The notes: generated by a model from the sequence alone, not told the origin. DNA of 64,000 nucleotides from Selaginella moellendorffii (GCF_000143415.4 NW_003314293.1:1260431-1324430), one strand, 5' to 3'; counted from the stretch's first letter, positions 8,995 to 21,616 are shown. Program-made: numbers and translations.

Positions 8995-11072
8995 ATGGCC
9001 GACCAAGCTGAACGCTGGAATCCTATTGTCGATGGTGGTGCCGACAATGGTGCTGACGAAGCTGCGGAGATTTGGACCATTCAAGATGTGGTTTATGAGC
9101 TGCAAGCCCTTAACTGAAATTAGCAAGAGATGCAAGACGAGATGCATGGTATGATGGATACCATGCGTGGGCGTGTTGAGGCACTCGAGGCTGGACGGGG
9201 TAGTGCTCCAAGTAAGCCTTCTTTGGTAGATCGACTCAGGATTCCAACTTTTTCCGGTGATGGTGGTGTGGACGAGTGTCTCGCTTGGCTAGCTAATGTG
9301 AAGAAGTTCTTGGCTGCTAGGGGAACTCCAGATGCAGAGGCTTTAGTGGCTATTCCGATGGTTTTGCGTGATGCAGGTCTTCAATGGTGGAATTGGCTTG
9401 AGGAGTCCCGTATTGTGGATAAGAAACCACCAGTGTCTACTATGGATGAATTTGAGGCTGCTTTCCGTTTACATTTTGCCCCTCATTACGACGTGGAGAA
9501 TGCTCGTACAGAATTTCAACATTTCCAGCAAGGGAAAATGACGCTTGGGGACTATATTGAGAAGCTTACTCGCTGGATTAGTCGTGTTCCAACGAAGGAT
9601 CCAAATCAGAATAAGTCCTACTTCATTGATGGCCTACATAGTGAGAGCATGCGGCAACACTTGCGTCATTCTCAGCCTACAAAGAGTTTGGAGGAGCTCT
9701 TTGATGCGACTTGTCGACTTGACAATGATAAGCACAAGTCTCGCAAGCGTTCGTGGAGTCCTTCTATCGAGAATCGTTGTGATGATCACCGTGGACACAA
9801 GGATGGAACAAGCATCACAATTTGACGTCGGTGGTGACTACTTCGGATGCAAAGGGGTCCAAGAAGCAGAAGTTCTTTGTGAAGAATTATAAACAGGGTT
9901 GTCATCATTGCGGTGAACTTGGACACTACAAGGCTGATTGTCCGCAGTTGAAGAACAAGCAGCAGGACAAGAAGAATGGCCAATCTTCTTCTCACGGTAA
10001 GTCAGATACTAAAAAGTTGCAAACTTTGCAGTGTGAGGATGAGGAGAACGACCATTCCGGTCGGAGGAAGCGACTTTCTATCGTTGTTCGTCAGCTCAAC
10101 TATGTGTGGAACAAGATGGAGCTCGAGGATACGCGTGAATCAGCTTTAATGCTGGAGGGCGTGTTCCGTGGCGATCCAGTGCGGATTTTACTAGATAGTG
10201 GGAGTGATGACAACTTTGTTTTGGCAAAGTTTGTTGCAGAGTATGGCTTGGTCACACATGGAGTTCTTCCATACATAGTGGAAGGTGCAGCTACCTCTGC
10301 TCAGCATTTCGATGCTTGTGTTGAGGGGCTAGAAGTGTTGGTTGGCAAAACCACACTTGTGAAGACTTTTTATCTCGCGGATATCCATCGTGTGGATCTC
10401 ATCCTTGGGATGCCATGGTTGGTGAAGGTGGATCCAGAGATAAAGTGGAGTATTAAGCATATCTCGCAGGAGTATGGTGGCGTAAAAAATGTGTGGTTTG
10501 GCGAGGGCATTCAACCCCTAGTTGTTATGCTCTCTGCTACATCTTTGAAGCAGGCTTGTCGTAATAGAAAAGCACTTTCTAGTTACTTGCTATTTGTTCG
10601 TGACTTGGGGGACCAAGGCACTTGTGGGGGAGAAGCAGCAGTACGGGATGTACTAGACGAGTTTTCTGATGTTTTTCCACATGAACTTCCTCATGGGTTG
10701 CCTCTGTTACGAGGTGTGGAGCATGGGATTACATTGGAGCCGGGGACGCGGCCAATTTACCGGCGTCCATTTTGGTTAAGTTATGCGGAGGAGCAAGAAG
10801 TTCAATGACAAGTCAAGGAGTTACTTGAGTTTGGATTCATTCAGCCAAGTAAGTCTCCATTTGGTGCTCCAGTCTTGCTTGTGAAGAAGAAGGACGGTTC
10901 AATGCGGATATGTATTGACTACCGCGCTTTGAACAAGAAGACAGTGAAGGATAAGATGCCGATGCCATGTGTGGATGATATCCTAGACAAGCTTAGTGAA
11001 GCACAAGTGTTTACCAAGATTGATCTAAGGAGTGGATATCATCAGATTGCAATGGATGATGCATCTATCTAA
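8995..11072 (+). pseudogene. Gypsy family 1 gag-protease-RT, broken
   Basis: gag starts at ATG 8995 (MADQAERWNPIVDGG). It is interrupted by in-frame stops at 9115 and 9121, then runs open from 9130 to about 9825 with the retrotransposon gag core (LRIPTFSGDGGVDECLAWLA, LQWWNWLEESR). A one-base frame change near 9815 leads to the zinc knuckle CHHCGELGHYKADC, an aspartic protease (ILLDSGSDDNFV ... LILGMPWL) and the start of reverse transcriptase. A stop at 10806-10808 splits the RT, which continues with [20 protein letters not shown] and [14 protein letters not shown]. Homology then ends abruptly near 11070, before the catalytic YxDD box. RNase H, integrase and 3' LTR are absent here. Confidence 0.85.
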
Positions 11073-11950
11073 GTTATGCCAGGAATACTAATGTGTTGGG
11101 GGCTAACGAATTGTGGAAAGGCAAGGTGTTCCCAAGGATGGATTCCCAATTTCTCCGATTTGACGAAAGTGGAAGCTCCAAGGGAGGGAGCGGTAAGGTA
11201 GCCAAATGATAGGGCCATGGACGGCCCTAACACAAATTATGATAACTGGAACTTAGTGCCCAAAGAGTCACGAAATAGAAGAGAGGATGATGGTGCCCTC
11301 GAGTAGAGAACTTCCTAGGATAGGGAAGTGGACTTGCATAATATGTGCAATGCAAGATGTCAAAGACACCTATGAAATTAACTTCAAAAAGTCAAAAGTA
11401 AACGTTCCAAAGTGCAAAGGTTATGTCGATGGAAATTGAGACTACTCGAGAAGTAGTGGGATTGAGATATAGACGGTATCTCTAATAGGTTTAGCGAGAA
11501 CTAAACTAATAAAAGGAGAGAACCACTACAAGTGGTCCAATCAATCTCTAAGTTAGAGAGACTATCCTCCTTAGAGGTTGGGTAAGGCATGGTGAGCCTT
11601 CGGTATCAAACCATTGACGAATATTGGCAAAGTGCCAAGAATGGAAAGTGTAATACATGTTGGTATTACTTTATAAAATAGTTTATCATTCGATGAGGAC
11701 ATCAAACTTCGTCTATGGGTGGTGGAGTTGTGAGACACAAAATCCCTAGGCCCCAAAGTGGAGCCGGAAAGGGTGCCACGTGGTAGTGGCCGAAGCAAAA
11801 GCCAAACGAGCATAACACATTTGGACTAAAAGCTCCAACTTGAAGGTCGAGAGCGGGAGTGGAACTATCAACAAAGTGCTTGAGGAGCGAGCACGAGGCA
11901 AGCAATAACCAAGGCTCCAAAAAGGGACCCAAAAAGAACCAACACATGAC
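11073..11950. other. Non-coding stretch, no identified element
   Basis: No open frame with recognisable protein content. Short antisense ORFs here lack domains and overlap low-complexity DNA. The sharp change at about 11073 marks the truncation point of the upstream gypsy element. GGGGGCTAACG near 11100 resembles the start of a repeat, but no second copy is in the window. Confidence 0.4.
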
Positions 11951-11959
11951 ACATGGAAG

Positions 11960-12510
11960 AGTCAGAGATGGACCCGAGATGGAGTCCGAGATGGAGTCCG
12001 AGATGGAGTCCGAGTTGGAGTCCGAGGTGGACCCGAGGTGGAGTCCGAGATGGAGTCCAAGGTGGACCCAAGGTGGAGTCCGAGTTGGAGTCCAAGATGG
12101 AGTCCGAGTTGGAGCCTGAGGTGGACCCAAGGTGGACTCCGAGATGGAGTTTGAGGTGGACCCGAGGTGGAGTCCGAGATGAACCTGAGTTGGATCCCGA
12201 GGTGGACCCGAGGTGGAGTCCAAGATGGAGTCCAAGATGGAGTCCGAGATGGAGTCCGAGATGGACCCGAGATGGAGTCCGAGATGGAGTCCAAGATGGA
12301 GTCCGAGATGGAATCCAAGATGGACCCGAGATGGAGTCCGAGATGGAACCGAGACCGAGACCGAGACCAAGTCCGAGTCCGAGTCCGAGTCCGAGTCCGA
12401 GTCCGAGTCCGAGTCCGAGTCCGAGTCCGAGTCCGAGTCCGAGTCCGAGTCCGAGTTCGAGTCCGAAACCGGAACCGAGACCGAGTCCGAGTCCGAGTCC
12501 GAATACTAAT
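11960..12510. repeat. Minisatellite built on TCCGAG
   Basis: A 0.5-kb array. The left part is a variable 12-mer (GAGTCCGAGATG, with GAGGTGGACCCG variants). It passes through CCGAGACCGAGACC into an almost pure TCCGAG hexamer run at about 12371-12455, then a short return at 12479-12502. Because the unit is a multiple of three, all six frames stay open and give artificial ORFs rich in Glu/Ser, Arg/Val or Pro/Ser. None is likely to be a gene. Confidence 0.9.
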
Positions 12511-12599
12511 ACAGGCAGTTGGGTGAAAGCCCAAAGCGATCATCCCCCCTGCGGGGGATTCCAAAAGTATAGTAGGGAGAGTGTGGGGGTTGGAGCCCA

Positions 12600-12690
12600 G
12601 TGGAGCCAGTTTGGCCAGGAAAGTCTAGTTTGGCCCAGGAAAGGCCAATTTGGCCTAGGAAAGGCCAGTTTGGCCCAAGAAGGCCATACC
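12600..12690. repeat. Short tandem repeat, about 20 bp x 4
   Basis: Four units of the form CCAGTTTGGCCCAGGAAAGG stand in a row. They differ at a few positions and contain the half-palindrome TTGGCC. The array lies 90 bp after the hexamer minisatellite. Confidence 0.7.
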
Positions 12691-12974
12691 CAATGTTGGG
12701 TGATGAACTGACCACTGGGAAGTCCAAGACTAGAGTGAATACGGACCAACAAGCGGGGTAGCTTGATGAAGTGCTCAAGAGCCGGCTCTAGTTCCCTCGG
12801 GAGATCGACTGGTTGATGCTCCCAGTCCAAGTGTGGGTGGCACTACCTACTTGGATACCTGGCATGGCTCAATGGAACCTTGCTCTAAGCCCATGGCTAG
12901 AGCACCCAAAGGTGGAAGGCGGGGAGAGTACCTATAAGGCTCACGTAGGGCCACAGTGTTCCGAAATGTCATCC

Positions 12975-13925
12975 CAACACAGTGAGAATAATAGGACCTC
13001 TTGTTATAAAAACGAGCTTGGAAAGTAAACATTGGATAAACTGGTGCCGAGTGAACCCTTTGATGATACTCCCGAAAGAAAGATGGATGGGTCACTGTAT
13101 TTGCATAAGATGCTTCTATTACTTATGCAACTCTTCATTTCCCGGATACATCTCGGTGTTTAAACCTTCCACTGCATCAACACCAACAGAATGTTGTTGA
13201 CGCCAAGGTCTCCACACAAGAAATGGAGGCCGCCAATCCAGAAGATGCCAACAATGCTGATAAGTGTGACTAATTTCATCACAAGCCCAACAATGAATAT
13301 CACGGCTATGAGCACGTCCTCACCTTTGTCTTTGAACTCAAGCAACAATAGCATCAACCTCCATTAGAACAATACCATCTCCCCCATCTCTCACAAGAAG
13401 TGGAGCTGAAAGATATGCAACAAAAAGTGGAAAAGGCCATATCTCATAATATTGTGCCAAGTGACGAGCATCATCAAGGGTGGATCAGGTAAGTGCATGC
13501 ATATATCCTACCAAATCTTAATGAAATGCTGGCCATAACATTCCAAACTTGATCTGCTTCGACATATTTGGCTTTGTACAAAGTAAAAGGCTTCGAAAAC
13601 AAATGCAAAATTGCATCACTAACTCAGATGGCCCTTGATGACGACAATGCAATTGTTGTAAGGCATCATCACAATTGTCAGCATATCCAAATCCTTATTT
13701 GAAAATGTTTGGGAGAATACTCCAATCCCCACGAGTGGTTGTGTTTAAACCATTATAGCATTGCAGTGCTGTCCCTTGGAGACACGTGGGAAACTCATGC
13801 AAATGTTAAACATCATCCCAAGAATGATATATGGTAATCACCATGAAGTGATTAAACCAATGATACACATCATCCTTAGGATTCCCAAGAAAAAACTTTG
13901 GCCGAATACAAAGATTGGCACCATT
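12975..13925 (-). pseudogene. Gypsy family 2 fragment (gag-protease), antisense
   Basis: Aligns over about 950 bp with the minus-strand family 2 copy at 20120-21060 (shared GAGAATAATAGGA, GTTATAAAAACGAGCTTG and GATACTCCCGAAAGAAAGATG blocks). On the minus strand it covers the end of gag, the zinc-knuckle region and the start of protease. It has many stops, no LTR and breaks at both ends, so it is a truncated fragment. Confidence 0.75.
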
Positions 13926-14540
13926 GTTCATAGCTTTTGTTGTTTTTCTCCTTTTAACCCTAGTTATACTCTAGCCTAAAAGGTAATTTAAAGAAGCTAA
14001 CGTTGGCAATCTGCTCAAGGAGATGAAGCCGTCCAATTATCATCAAGATAAACTTGCATAACAAAGACAAGGCAAAGCTAGTGACAAACCCAAACCAGGA
14101 CAAGTAGTGCAGCAAATCTGATCCAAAAGTTGACCAAAGTGGCACTTGGAATGTTGAATGCTAGACTACCAGGTAAAGAAGGAGAACTCAAGAGCATGAG
14201 AATCCACACTCAAAAACATTGTTCTCATTTTATCAAAAGGAGGTATCAATCCTCTAACCTATGGCTTATGGGACCAATTTGAATTTACTTGAAGCACAAG
14301 CAAGATAAACCTGATAGGCTTCTTGAGGAGAATCTTGTCCTCCTTCCCAATTCAAGACAGAACTAGCTAAAAACCATAGAGAAGAAAGATAGAAAAAGCT
14401 ATGTTAGAGTTTTCTTCCAAAATCTCTTCCCAAAAATAGATTGCAATTGAGTCAGCTCAACAATAAGTTCACACTAATACTACTGATAAATACGGACTTT
14501 ATTGATATAAATAAAACCTTTTGAGGGACATTTTAAGATA
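13926..14540. other. Spacer between two gypsy family 2 copies
   Basis: AT-rich, with no recognisable coding content or repeat. Confidence 0.4.
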
Positions 14541-14703
14541 TGTGAGGTTCATGATGCCATATCTAATATTAGTATAATAAGATTTTGGTAGCCATTAGAT
14601 TAGTTTCAATTTGGACCACTCACTCTTATATATAAGCTAGGGTTTTTAGGTTAATTGATATGCACATTCCTTGTATTCTCTTTCCATATTTCATGCACTC
14701 ACA
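14541..14703 (+). mobile_element. 5' LTR of gypsy family 2, small copy (163 bp)
   Basis: Starts TGTGAGGTTCATG and ends ACTCACA. It is homologous to 17759-17912 and to the inverted LTR at 21431-21606 (common core: GGTAGCCNTTAGATTAG, TTAATTGATATGCACATT, TTGTATTCTCTTTC). It is followed by TTGGTGGAG, also found next to the 21431 LTR, which is the likely primer-binding site. Confidence 0.78.
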
Positions 14704-17700
14704 TTGGTGGAGGTGAAGGGTAACTTTAATTATCTATAAGGAGTTTTAAAATTTAACTTTTTCATTGTCTAAATATTTCTTTTTTCTTATTGTTTTTCTC
14801 AACTTCTTCTCTTTTGCTCTTTCCTTTTCATTCATCTTCATAGTAGAGCAGTAGCCTTTTTCTCCTTTGACTCTAGAGCAGTAATTAATGCAATTGCTCA
14901 ATGCTATACAGTTGCAATTGAAAAATCATACTCAATTGATGGCAACATTCACGATGCAGGGTACAACTCCTCCTGCTCTTGCTACCAATCCTTGCGTCTG
15001 GCCGGAGTTCTTTCATGGGAATCCTGGGGATGATCTATACCATTGGTTCAATCACTTCATGGTGATTGCCCTATATCATTCTTGGGATGATGCTCGATGT
15101 TGGGTGAGTTTCTCATGTGTCTTCAAGGGACGGCACTACAATGGTATAATGGTTTGAGCACAACCACTCGTGGGGATTGGAGTATTCTCCTAGATGTTTT
15201 CAAATGAGCATTTGGACATGCCAACAATTGTGATGATGCCTTCCAACAATTGCATTGTCTTCATCAAGGGCCATCTGAGTTAGTGATGCAATTTTGCATT
15301 TGTTTTCAAAGCCTTTTACTTTGTACAGAGCTAAATATGTCAAAGCAAATCAAGCTTGGAATGTTGTGGCCAGCATTTCATCAAGATTTGGTAGGACATG
15401 TGCATGCACTTACTCGATCCACCCTTGATGATGCCCTTCACTTAGCATAACGTTATGAGACATGGCCTCTTCCACTTCTTGTTGCATGTCCTTCAACTCT
15501 ACTTCCTATGAAAGATGGTTCTATGGAAGATGGTACTGTTCCAATGAAGGTTGATGCTATGCTGCTCAAGTTCAAGGACAAGGGCAAGGATGTGATCATG
15601 GCCGTGATATTCGCTGTTAGGTATGTGATGAAGTTGGTCACACTTATCGATGTTGTTGGCATTTTCTGGATTGGCAGCTTCCATTTCTTGTGTGGAGACT
15701 TTAGCGTTAATAATGTTCTATTAGTGTTGTTGTAGTGGAAGGTCTGAACACTAAGATGCATCTAGGAAACAAGGAGTTGCGCAAGTAATGGAGGGATCTT
15801 ATGTAAATAAGTTAGTGACCCCTTTATCTTTCTTTTGAGAGTAACATTAAAGGGTTCACTCAACACCAGTTCATCTAGTGTTTACTTTCGAAACTCATTT
15901 TTATAATAAAAGGTCTTCTATTATTTTCTTTGTGTTAGTTGATACAAGCTTGAGTTTATCTTCTATTGCTTGGCCTATTGCCACATATTGCCATCTACAT
16001 TTGTGTTAAACAGCAAAGCTAATTTTCATTATTTATGACAATAGTTGTATATATGCATGTGTATAGGATGAGGTGGACCTAGTTATGCATGTAGGCAATC
16101 TCAAGCTTGAGTTGTAGTCATTACAAATGGTGCCGAGTCAAACTTTTGACCTTATCCTTGGTATGGATTGTTTGCGGCACAATCACACCAAGTATGACTT
16201 TGAGGTTTTTCCCCCTTTGTCTCATACTTTTTGATATTTTTTCCATTCTTCTCACTTCTGTACTTCTTTATCCCTTTGCTTTTACCTCTACTTCCATCAC
16301 TTTTATCTTCCTATTACTTCCTCCTAAGATGAGGATTCCGTGCCATTGGTGGTTGCTATACTTGATGTTCAATGTCCACAAGGTGTAAAGCAAAATTTAC
16401 CTTCTCATGACGAGATTTATGTGGCTCAAAAGATTGAGCCATAAATTTGAAGGCTTTGCAATGGGTTTGAGAATCTTGTATCACTTGCCATTTTGGCATT
16501 TACATTCTCAATATCACCTTAAAGACAATCTTCTTTATTTTCTAGGGATGGATCCTAATGATCATTTACAGCTGGTGGTGCCTTCAATCTTTATTCCATG
16601 CTTTCTCTATGCCTACCATAATTCTTTTATTTTATGTGGGCATATGGGACATCATCGTATGACCGAGAAATTGCACAAGTCATTTTATTGACCGGAGATA
16701 CAACGTGATCTTATCCGGTATATGTGTAACTATGTTTTATGCTATACTCATAATATGTGTTGTGAAAGGATTGTTAAAGTCAATTACAATTTCCTGTCTG
16801 TTTGAGTTTGTGGCATTTGATTTGATGGGACCTTTTCCACGCTCAATTGTTGGCAATGAGTATGTCTAGTGTATCCTCAATTGAGATGTCAAAATGTTAA
16901 ATGCCTCAACCATAAATGTGAGACCATTATCTAAAAGAATCCGCTTTGGACAGGAATGCTGGAACACCACTCGATTGAGCAAAAAGTATCCAACAATAAT
17001 TGCAAACATGCTAGTAAGAGCACCAATTTCCACCTAGCGAATCAAGTAATCAGAGGCAATAATCACTTCAAGAGTGTTTATCATTCACAATTAGACGGTT
17101 TGGTGGAACAGCTTATTCAGACCTTCAAAAGGATGATCATGCAGTATGTACACTTTGAGCATTCGGATTAAGATGGTTATTTCCTATCTCTTCGATATAC
17201 GTATGTTACAGAGGTGTAAAGTTCTATTGATGCTTCACCATATAAGCTCCTATAAAATCATAATCAAATACTGCTAATGGAGTTAAGTTTACCTTTGCAA
17301 TTGCTACGAGCTGTTGATGCTAGGTTATAGGATCAATATTTAATGAGCATTCTTCCACTTATCAAAGTAAAGTATAGCAAACACCTAGGCCATGTACAAG
17401 TGGGATAACAATGGTGCTACAACTCCCATCATCGTCCACATGTGAAATACAAAGTGGATAACTTGGTGTTAGTCTATTTTCCCCATCTTACAATACATGA
17501 TTTATCTAAAAGGCTCTTTTCTTAGTAAAAAGGTCTATATCAAATGTTGTGGCAAGTTGGATCGCAAGTTTATGAGGTTTTGCATGACATCTAGAAATTA
17601 TGCATATGTAACAACTAAAACACTTTGTACAAAGGGATTAGAAACAATTAGCACCATCTATAGATCCATCGATGCCTCCTCCTAATGTTCCTTTAGATCC

Positions 17701-17735
17701 TGGCCCATTAACAAAATAACCCTAACAATCTTCCA

Positions 17736-17758
17736 TCATTTCGAAATGAGGGCATGAT
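17736..17758 (+). other. Polypurine tract of gypsy family 2
   Basis: AAATGAGGGCATGA directly precedes the 3' LTR. It fits the GAGGGC-N-TGA form common before plant gypsy LTRs. Confidence 0.6.
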
Positions 17759-17912
17759 GTGAGGTCCAAATATATAGCTACAATGTTGTATACTAATATT
17801 AGCATGAATTGGTTTTAATTCGGACCACTCGCTCCTTTATACAAACTGGGGTTTTTGGACTAATTGATATGCACATTTCTTGTATTCTCTTTCTATATTC
17901 CATACATTCACA
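17759..17912 (+). mobile_element. 3' LTR of gypsy family 2, small copy (154 bp)
   Basis: TGTGAGGTCCAAAT to CATTCACA. It aligns with 14541-14703 in the same orientation and has diverged at many positions, so the insertion is not recent. Confidence 0.78.
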
Positions 17913-18203
17913 AATATAAATTATTAATTTCTATTAATAAAATCTTATCTACAGTGATCAAATATATGACTTATTATTAAGAGATATTTAACTATTACTG
18001 ATATAAGTATAAACAAATATAGAAACTTCATCATTAATTAATGAAACATATTTTTTCTTATCCAATAGAATATTTTAAAATACTATCTTCAAAAACTTAT
18101 CTTATTAAATTTTACTAGTTAGTATAAACCCTTCTATAAATATATAAACTTTCATCATTATCTTTAGTTGGAATCTTTTTACATATTAACTTAACAGTTC
18201 CTT
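17913..18203. other. AT-rich spacer
   Basis: Very AT-rich and non-coding. It lies between the 3' LTR of the small family 2 element and the truncated end of the minus-strand copy. Confidence 0.4.
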
Positions 18204-21200
18204 TCAAATCAATAAATAAGTTGATTGAGGTAGATCTTGCTCTACACCTTGTGGACACAAAACGTCAAATACAACAATTACCGACGGCACAGAATCTTCA
18301 TCTAGAAAATCCACAGGTGCTGAAACAACAAGCTCGTCAGAAACATGATAAGAGAGTGGAGAAAGAAGAGGAGCTCGAGAAAAGGCATCAGCATCAGCCA
18401 TAGAACTCCCTAGACGATGAACAACATCAAAATTATATATCTAAAGCTTCAAAGCCCACCGAACAATACAACCAACTAAGTTCTTCCGCTTCAATAATGA
18501 AGTAATAGCAGCATGGTCACCTTCAAGTAATGTCTGAGAACTATGTAGATATGCATGAAGTTTCTCAAAACCCCAGAAGACTGCTAAACACTCCTTCTCT
18601 GTCGTGGAGTAGTTCATCTCTGTTGGTTGTAATGTATGGCTTATATACGCAATAGGATGGCACTGACCAGGCACACTTAAACTCTCTTGCATCAACACAC
18701 CTCCAAGACCAATGTCAAAAGCATCCACGCGCAAAATAAAAGGTTGAGTGTAGTTAGGATATGCCAAAACTAAAGGAGTCATCAATAGCTATTTAAGATC
18801 CACAAATGCTCACTCACAATCCAAAGATCAAATGAAAGACAAGATTGATGACTTCAGTAACGCTCTGCAGTGCGATCAGAAAGATGATCCACAAAACAAC
18901 CAAGATATTGCACCTTGCCCAAGAAGCACAGCCAATCATTCACACACTTCGGAGTAGGGAACTTTAGAACAGCCATAAGTTTGTCAGGATCAATTTGCAA
19001 ACCCTCACGAGAAATACAATACCCAAGATAAGTTGTGTCCTTGGACCAAACATGCACTTCGACCGCTTCAATTTTAAACTAATGTCCTGTAGCTGATCCA
19101 ACACTTTACAAACATTATGCACGTGCTCCTCCCATATCCCCTCTGAGTGGATCAAGACATCATCAATGAAGTTAGCAGTCACCTCTAGCATATCGCAAAG
19201 TACCTCGAGAACTTGTACAAACCAAATGGTGTACGAAAAGCAATCTTAGGAATATCTTCTTCGGCCATCGGTACTTGCCAGTACCCAGAAACAAGATCTA
19301 GCTTGGTGAACTAACAACTTCACCCCAAATGATCCAAGAGATCAGCAGTGTGAGGAAGAGGATACACATCTAGGATTGTCACTTCGTTTAACGAACGATA
19401 GTTGATATAGAAACGAATACTCCCATCAGGCTTTGTCATAAGATGAGGTTTACATGCCCAAGGATTCTGCGACTTTTGAATAACACCCTTCTCCAAGATT
19501 TCCTTGATGTTTGCACGTAAATCTTGATCTCCTTGGTGACCGATGATGAACAGGAACCTTGATTGGACGAGCATCCCCAGTTGGAATCGGATGACGTGTG
19601 GCAATCTTGGCTCTAGACGATAGGTCAAATTCAAAGAGATCAGAATACTCCTTTATGAGCGGATCAACTACCGCAACACAAAGATTGTCAGAGGGATCGA
19701 AAAAAGGAAGAGCAAAACAAAACAGAAACATATGAGGAAATAGTGGGGGAACAAAAGTAATGGAAGCAGAAGTAGAAGTAAAGGGACGAAGAGGTATAGA
19801 AATGAGAAGAATGGATGAAACATAAGGAAATATGAGACAAGGGGAAGAAGCCTCAAAGTCATGGCATGATTGTGCTACAACCAATCCATACCAAGGATGA
19901 GGTCAAAAGTTTGACTCGGCACTACCTGCAATGACTGCAACTCAAGCTCGAAATCGCCCACACACACAACCAAATCTGCCTCATCCCGTGCACATGCATG
20001 TGTACAGCCGTTGCTATAAAGAATGAAAATTGGTTCTACCACACGACGCAAGTGTAGACGGCAACGTTTGGCAACAGGTCGAGCAATAGAAGATAAACTC
20101 AAACCTGTATCAACCAACATGAAGAGAATAATAGGAGACCTCTTGTTATAAAAACGAGCTTGAAAAGTAAACATTGGATGAATCGGTGCTGAGTGAACCC
20201 CTTGATAATACTCCCGAAAGAAAGATGAAGGGGTCACTAACTTATTCGCACAAGGTCCCTCCATTACTCATGTGACTCCTCGTTTCCCGGATGCATCTCA
20301 ATGTCTACACCTTCCATTGCAACAGCACCAATAAGATGTTGCTGACACTAAGGTCTCCACCTAGGAAACGAAAGTCACCAATTCAGAAAATGCCGACAAT
20401 GCTAATAAGTATGACCAACTTCATCACACACTTAGCAGCAAACATCGCGGCCATGACCACGTCCTCGCCCTTATCCTTAAACTCAAGCAGCAGTAGCATT
20501 AACCTCCATTGGAATAGAACCATCACCCATAGGAAGTGGAACTGAAGGACGTGCAGCGAAAAGTGGAAGAGGTGATGTCTCATAATGTTGTGCCAAGCGA
20601 AGAGCATCATCAAGGGTGGCTAAAGTAAGTGCATGCACAAGTCCAACAAGATCTTGATGAAGTGCTAGCCACAACATTCCTAGCTTGATCCGCTCCGACA
20701 TATTTGGCTCTACACGAAACAAAAGACTTCATAAACGAACGCTAAATTGCATCACCGACTCAAATGGCCCTTGGCGAAAACGATGCAATTGTTGGAAGGC
20801 ATCATGACAATCGTTGGCATGTCCGAAGGTGCGTTTGAAGACATCCGTGAGAACACTCTAATCCCCACGAGTGGCTGCGCTCAAACCATTGTACCATTGC
20901 AACGCTATCCCTTGTAAACATGTGGGAAACTCACACAAACGTCAAGTATCATCCCAAGAATGATATATGGCAATCATTATGAAGTGATCGAACCAATAGT
21001 ATACATCATCCCTAGGATTCCCACGAAAGAACTCCAGCCGAACGCAAAGATTGGCACCAAAAGTAGGAGGAGTTGTACCATATGCCATGAACGCCGCTAT
21101 CAATTGAGTTTAGTTGTTCAATTGCAAATGCATAGCATTAAGCAATTGTACCAACTGCTACTCCAAAGTCAAAGGAAGAGATTGCTAATCTGCCATGAAG

Positions 21201-21430
21201 ATGAACGAAAAAAAAAAAGCAAAAGAAGAGAAATAACAAAAAAGCTAGAAGGAAATGGTAGATCTAGACAATGCAAAAAGCTAAATCTAAACCAAAATTT
21301 TAAAAGGAAAGAACAAAAGAAAGGAAATAGAAAAAGCTAGATATAGACGATGCAAAAGCTAGATCTAAATTAAAATCCCAAATCCAAGCACTCTTCAAAG
21401 ACAATCAAAGGTGCCCTTCGTCTCCACCAA
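18204..21430 (-). pseudogene. Gypsy family 2 gag-pol (protease, RT, RNase H), broken
   Basis: Read right to left on the minus strand. gag lies at about 21100-20480. The zinc knuckle lies near 20390-20450 (C-x2-C-x4-H-x4-C readable around two stops). Protease is at 20264-19875 (MLVDTGLSLSSIA, DLILGMDWL). RT is at about 19680-18960, with KPDGSIRFYINYRSLNE, FIDDVLIHSEG as the YxDD box, and TTYLGYCISREGLQIDP. RNase H is at 18785-18441 (FILRVDAFDIGLGGVLMQ, YSTTEKECLAVFWGFEKLH). The tether ends near 18204 (ADADAFSRAPL, CPQGVEQDLP). The copy stops there, so integrase and the 3' LTR are missing. Frameshifts and stops separate the pieces. It supplies the RT/RNase H part deleted in the 14.5-kb copy. 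Confidence 0.85.
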
Positions 21431-21606
21431 TGTGAATGCTTGGAATATGGAAAGGGAATATAAAAAATGTGCATATCAATTAGCCTAAAAACTTTAGTTT
21501 ATATACAGAAGCGAATGGTCCAAATTAAAACTAATCTGACGGCTACCAAAAATTCACTACATTAATATTAATATATAATATTGTAACTGTACACTTGGCC
21601 ATCACA
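21431..21606 (-). mobile_element. 5' LTR of gypsy family 2, minus-strand copy (176 bp)
   Basis: On the minus strand it runs TGTGATGGCCAAG to ATTCACA, followed by TTGGTGGAG, as in the copy at 14541. Its outer edge lies just before an AT dinucleotide run. Confidence 0.75.
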
Positions 21607-21613
21607 ACCTGAA

Positions 21614-21616
<3 letters not shown>

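Larger units (their letters stand above)
14541..17912 (+). mobile_element. Gypsy family 2 element with internal RT/RNase H deletion
   Basis: About 3.4 kb with both LTRs. Internal order: gag at 14888-15450 (WPEFFHGNPGDDLYHWFNHF), a zinc-knuckle region near 15590-15690, protease ending at 16130-16210 (QTFDLILGMDWLRHNHTKYD), then directly the segment that in the 18.2-kb copy lies after RNase H (DEDSVP, CPQGVKQNL) at about 16325. Integrase follows: zinc-binding GHMGHHRMTEKLHKSFY, core FDLMGPFPRS near 16820 and VYHSQLDGLVEQLIQTF near 17085. Reverse transcriptase and RNase H are missing. Stops and shifts are frequent. No clear 5-bp target duplication is seen (AGATA before, AATAT after). Confidence 0.75.

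Noticed and set aside
11953-12711. Long ORFs on both strands over the TCCGAG array
   Set aside because: All frames are open because the repeat unit is a multiple of three. The translations are pure repeats with no domain.
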